Source: CAYINU01 sp964364855
GTDB taxonomy: Bacteria > Margulisbacteria > Marinamargulisbacteria > CAYINU01
Length of the DNA: 5,814 bases
NCBI GenBank assembly: GCA_964364855.1
Contig: CAYINU010000091.1
Coordinates: 1-5,814 of the forward strand
Direction: 5' to 3'
Shown: in pieces, positions 3,501 to 5,814 of the stretch
Numbering within the stretch: the stretch's first letter is position 1
How the letters are laid out: each line of letters starts with the position of its first letter
Notes under the pieces: model-generated
What the model saw: only the letters and a program-made list of their open reading frames with translations
Databases searched by the model: none
Told to the model about the DNA's origin: nothing
Translations under genes and position numbers: made by a program

Positions 3501-4475
3501 CTACTTTGCAGTATAATTCCCTACCATCAGATTATCAATCAACCTCACCCCATCCCAAAATACCGCGACCATGATGCGGTCGGTAGGTTCCACTATGCCC
3601 GTGCGTTCGCTCAGCGTATCCGCGTCCACGATGGTCCAGTAGTCGATTTTCTTTTCGGGATCCGTGGCCAGACAAAAGGCATCCACCATCGTTTGAATAA
3701 GCGCTTGCGCATCAGTGGCGCCGGCTCGGTATTGCATCTGACCCCATTGCATGGCCTGGTAGATGGCCGCTGCTTTTTTCCGACTGCCCGGCGTCAAATA
3801 CGCATTGCGAGAACTCATGGCCAAGCCACTGCCCTCCCGAACAATCGGACATCCCACGACTTCCACGGGCAGTAGCAAATCCGCCACCATTTTTTGAATC
3901 ACCCGCAATTGTTGGAAATCTTTTTCGCCAAAATACGCCCGATTTGGAGAAACCGCATTGAGCAGCCGCAACACCACCATGGCCACGCCTTGAAAATGAT
4001 CGGGACGGGAGCGGGCACACAATCCCTGAGAAACCCCCGGAACCGAAACCACCGTCGTGTTTTGAATTCCACCGGGATAGACATCCCTTACCGTCGGCAC
4101 CCAGACAATATCCGCCTCTGTGCCGAGCAAGGATAGGTCTTGTTCCAGGGTTCGAGGGTAGCGATCGAAATCCTCGTTGGCCGCAAACTGGGTCGGGTTC
4201 ACAAAGATGCTCACCACCACGATGTCGTTTTCGGCCCTTGCCTTACGAACCAAAAACAGGTGACCGGCATGCAGGGCGCCCATCGTCGGTACAAAGCCTA
4301 TTTGTATGGACACAAGAGGGGTGGCGCCGATTGGGGTCCCCAGATCGAGACGACGGTAATCCGAGCGAGACTCTGGGGAGTTGGAATCGGTGACAGGACC
4401 CCGATGGAAGTATTGTCGGGAAATAGCTTGCCGAAGGTCTGCTACGGAAGAAACGACGATAGGCTTAGAGCCCAT
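3501..4475 (-). CDS. panC: Pantothenate synthetase (pantoate-beta-alanine ligase) with an N-terminal insert
   Basis: PanC condenses pantoate and beta-alanine using ATP in the last step of pantothenate synthesis, in the cytosol as a dimer. Family blocks are all present: VPTMGALHAGH (62-72, the HxGH nucleotide-binding motif), SIFVNPTQF (89-97), DFDRYPRTLEQD (102-113), SRPDHFQGV (156-164), FGEKDFQQL (182-190), SGLAMSSRNAYL (216-227) and the closing RLIDNLMV. At 324 residues it is about 35-40 longer than most PanC. The excess lies between SSVADLRQAISR (9-20) and IGFVPTMG (59-66), where about 36 residues (from Y22 to I57) have no counterpart in PanC proteins I know. The start ATG lies inside the 3' end of the upstream 37-residue ORF. 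The last ~11 codons carry the right copy of the 33-bp repeat and an embedded promoter. No other pan gene is nearby. Confidence 0.97.
   Translation of the reverse strand: MGSKPIVVSSVADLRQAISRQYFHRGPVTDSNSPESRSDYRRLDLGTPIGATPLVSIQIGFVPTMGALHAGHLFLVRKARAENDIVVVSIFVNPTQFAANEDFDRYPRTLEQDLSLLGTEADIVWVPTVRDVYPGGIQNTTVVSVPGVSQGLCARSRPDHFQGVAMVVLRLLNAVSPNRAYFGEKDFQQLRVIQKMVADLLLPVEVVGCPIVREGSGLAMSSRNAYLTPGSRKKAAAIYQAMQWGQMQYRAGATDAQALIQTMVDAFCLATDPEKKIDYWTIVDADTLSERTGIVEPTDRIMVAVFWDGVRLIDNLMVGNYTAK
3508..3540 (-). repeat. Right copy of perfect 33-bp direct repeat, within the panC 3' end
   Basis: Identical to 2667-2699. Here it is coding sequence for the end of PanC, up to three bases before the AAG-TAG end of the gene. 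The two copies bracket hepT and mntA, and the period between them is 841 bp. Because this copy forms a normal PanC C-terminus, it is the likelier ancestral copy, although an insertion event that restored the gene end would look the same. Confidence 0.95.
3510..3538 (-). promoter_or_regulatory. Predicted sigma70 promoter for hepT-mntA, inside the panC coding end
   Basis: TTGATA (3538-3533), a 17-bp spacer and TATACT (3515-3510) on the minus strand, each hexamer 5/6 to consensus. The hepT ATG begins 11 nt after the -10 box, so the 5' leader would be about 4-6 nt and carry no Shine-Dalgarno. This would allow the toxin-antitoxin pair to be expressed independently of topA-panC. Confidence 0.55.
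4305..4412 (-). repeat. In-frame ~108-bp insert in panC containing inverted repeats
   Basis: This segment encodes the extra residues of PanC (22-57: YFHRGPVTDS to LVSI). It contains two alternative inverted repeats: TCCCCAGA/TCTGGGGA (4337-4344 with 4372-4379, 8 bp perfect) and ATTGGGGTCC/GGACCCCGAT (4330-4339 with 4396-4405, 9 of 10 paired). A small CGG-TAAT-CCG hairpin lies inside both. The arms overlap, so only one outer stem can form at a time. This resembles a small palindromic repeat that entered the gene in frame; the exact borders are estimated. Confidence 0.45.
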
Positions 4476-4578
4476 GCGCCAAGAGCCAAAATATCAAGGT
4501 GATAATCAGCGCGGCGATCTTAAACCCCAGATTGTGCCAAATATAGCGTTGGAAAAACCGGCGAGCGGGACTACTCAT
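4465..4578 (-). CDS. 37-residue single-helix membrane protein between topA and panC
   Basis: A short ORF starting at the ATG at 4578, which overlaps the topA stop (TATGAGTAG), and ending at a TAA inside the panC start region (11-nt overlap). It has its own good Shine-Dalgarno, GGAG (4588-4585), with a 6-nt spacer. The N-terminus is basic (MSSPARRFFQRYIW). It is followed by one hydrophobic segment, GFKIAALIITLIFWLLAHGL, at the C-terminus, so one membrane helix with the N-terminus in the cytosol is predicted. The segment resembles the N-terminal anchor of YbbR/CdaR-type proteins (N-W/L-G-x-K-x-x-A-L-x-x-x-x-x-x-W-L), but no YbbR domain follows. It could be a real small protein that bridges translation from topA to panC, or the relic of a longer YbbR gene. 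The tight overlaps at both ends favour an active gene. Confidence 0.6.
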   Translation of the reverse strand: MSSPARRFFQRYIWHNLGFKIAALIITLIFWLLAHGL

Positions 4579-5814
4579 ACTTGGCTCCGCATTCGGGGCA
4601 AGTGATGACGGGTTTTTTGCGGCCTTTTAGCTTCTTTTCAACCAAAAAAGGATGTTGGCATTTTTCGCATGTCCGGGTCAATGGTTTGTCCCACAGGGCA
4701 AACGTGCATTTCGGGTAGCCCGAACACCCATAAAACACTTTGCCGCGCTTGGAGTGCTTTTCGGCAATGGGGCTGCCGCACTTGGGGCAAGGCACACCCG
4801 TTTCGACTACAATAGACCGGGTGTTTTTGCACTCAGGATAATTGGAGCAGGACAAAAATTCGCCAAATCGCCCTGTCTTGATCACCATCGGATGTCCACA
4901 TTTTTCACAGACTTCGTTTGTGGGCTTGTCCATGTTTACTTTTTGCATCTTTTCCGCAGCCGTGGCCAATTCCTTTTCAAATGGCTGGTAAAACTCGGAC
5001 ACCACATCCTGCCAGAGGTGTTTGCCTTCTGTAATTTCATCGAGCTTGTCTTCCATTTGGGCCGTGAACTGGTAGTTCACGACATCGGCAAAATGTCCGA
5101 CCAGCTGGTCGTTGACGATAAAACCCAGCTCGGTCGGCACCAAGTGGCGGACCTCTTTTTCGACATAATGGCGGTCTTGAATCAGGCTCACGGTCGGCGC
5201 ATAGGTCGATGGTCTGCCGATGCCCCGTTCCTCTAGTTCCCGGACCAAGGTGGCCTCGGAAAACCGGGATGGCGGCTGAGTGAATTTTTGGTGGGTCATA
5301 ACCGCGTCTAAGGCCAGGGTTTCACCGCGCTTCATATCGGGCAAGGTTTGTTCCTCATCATTTTCCGATTCGGTTTCGCCTTTTTTGGGCACACCAGTCG
5401 CCTTGAGGTGCCCTTCGAACTTGAGCGCTTGGCCTTGGGCTTTCAAAAAATAGGTCTGGGATCCGGACGTTGCGGCCACCGTGATCTGGCGTACATCAAA
5501 CAGCGCGTCCGCCATCTGACTGGCCATAAAGCGGCCCCAAATGAGCTGATACAACTTAAAATGATCTGGGGACAAGGCCTTACGCAGGCTATCGGGATCC
5601 CGGTCCACATAGGAAGGCCGGATCGCCTCATGGGCGTCCTGGGCCGATTTTTTGCTGGCATAAAACCGGGGCTTTTCAGGCAAAAACTGGTTACCGAAAT
5701 GTGCGTTCACATAGGATTGGGCAGCATCTCGGGCCTCATTGGCTACTCGAAACGAATCCGTTCTCATATAGGTGATGAGTCCCACGTGGCCTCCGTCGAC
5801 CGCCACCCCTTCAT
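4571..5814 (-). CDS. topA: DNA topoisomerase I (type IA), C-terminal part, cut by window edge
   Basis: About 414 residues of TopA; the frame stays open through the right edge (EGVAVDGGHVG...), so an apparent GTG start at 5806 is not real. TopA relaxes negative supercoils by a transient 5'-phosphotyrosine link. The catalytic tyrosine is seen in GLITYMRTDS at 5770-5768. Other family blocks are DAHEAIRPSYV, QPPSRFSEATLVRELEERGIGRPSTYAPTV (shortened: SRFSEATLVRELEE, GIGRPSTYAP) and VNYQFTAQMEDKLDEI. The C-terminus has three complete C4 zinc ribbons: CEKCGHP...CSNYPEC, CPKCGSP...CSGYPKC and CEKCQHP...CPECGAKYE, ending in YE-stop. Nothing is broken. The stop overlaps the start of the small membrane-protein ORF, so it leads a tight minus-strand operon toward panC. 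Confidence 0.98.
   Translation of the reverse strand, partial: EGVAVDGGHVGLITYMRTDSFRVANEARDAAQSYVNAHFGNQFLPEKPRFYASKKSAQDAHEAIRPSYVDRDPDSLRKALSPDHFKLYQLIWGRFMASQMADALFDVRQITVAATSGSQTYFLKAQGQALKFEGHLKATGVPKKGETESENDEEQTLPDMKRGETLALDAVMTHQKFTQPPSRFSEATLVRELEERGIGRPSTYAPTVSLIQDRHYVEKEVRHLVPTELGFIVNDQLVGHFADVVNYQFTAQMEDKLDEITEGKHLWQDVVSEFYQPFEKELATAAEKMQKVNMDKPTNEVCEKCGHPMVIKTGRFGEFLSCSNYPECKNTRSIVVETGVPCPKCGSPIAEKHSKRGKVFYGCSGYPKCTFALWDKPLTRTCEKCQHPFLVEKKLKGRKKPVITCPECGAKYE

Noticed and set aside
5804..5806. GTG as the topA start
   Set aside because: The reading frame continues to the window edge with TopA-like sequence (EGVAVDGG), and the true start is hundreds of residues upstream.

Overview
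The window comes from a Gram-negative-type bacterium of moderate GC content. The evidence is a Sec-type signal peptide on an envelope protein, a bacterial tRNA with encoded CCA, ordinary housekeeping genes, and a 20-bp dRS3-type palindrome of a kind known from Neisseria and other proteobacteria. The sequence does not allow a genus call.

Layout from right to left, because nearly everything is on the minus strand. A block starts with the C-terminal two-thirds of topA (topoisomerase I; it runs off the right edge). Next comes a 37-residue one-helix membrane protein that overlaps both neighbours, then panC (pantothenate synthetase) with an unusual ~36-residue insert near its N-terminus. A HepT/MntA (HEPN/MNT) toxin-antitoxin pair follows 2 nt after panC. 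After it comes a small retropepsin-like (clan AA) aspartic protease.

The toxin-antitoxin pair is bracketed by a perfect 33-bp direct repeat. The right copy is the 3' coding end of panC. The left copy sits just before the protease gene. The repeat also contains a good sigma70-type promoter (TTGATA, 17 bp, TATACT), placed so that transcripts of hepT and of the protease gene would be leaderless or nearly so. The ~840-bp unit therefore looks like an accessory cassette inserted at, or duplicated from, the panC 3' end, and it may carry its promoter with it.

The protease gene converges on the only plus-strand gene, which encodes a secreted protein of unknown function. The dRS3 palindrome lies between that gene and a divergent minus-strand pair: a single-domain bacteriohemerythrin with all seven iron ligands, and a Fur-family repressor coupled to it by an ATGA overlap. 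Together these two suggest linked oxygen/iron handling and iron- or peroxide-responsive regulation.

Further left is tRNA-Thr(GGT). Only 4 nt after its CCA end begins a glcD-like FAD-linked oxidase, which runs off the left edge. The best Shine-Dalgarno sequence for glcD lies inside the tRNA acceptor stem, so tRNA processing and glcD translation could compete. Intergenic space is small throughout. No gap exceeds 300 bases, and no CRISPR array, transposase or integrase is visible.
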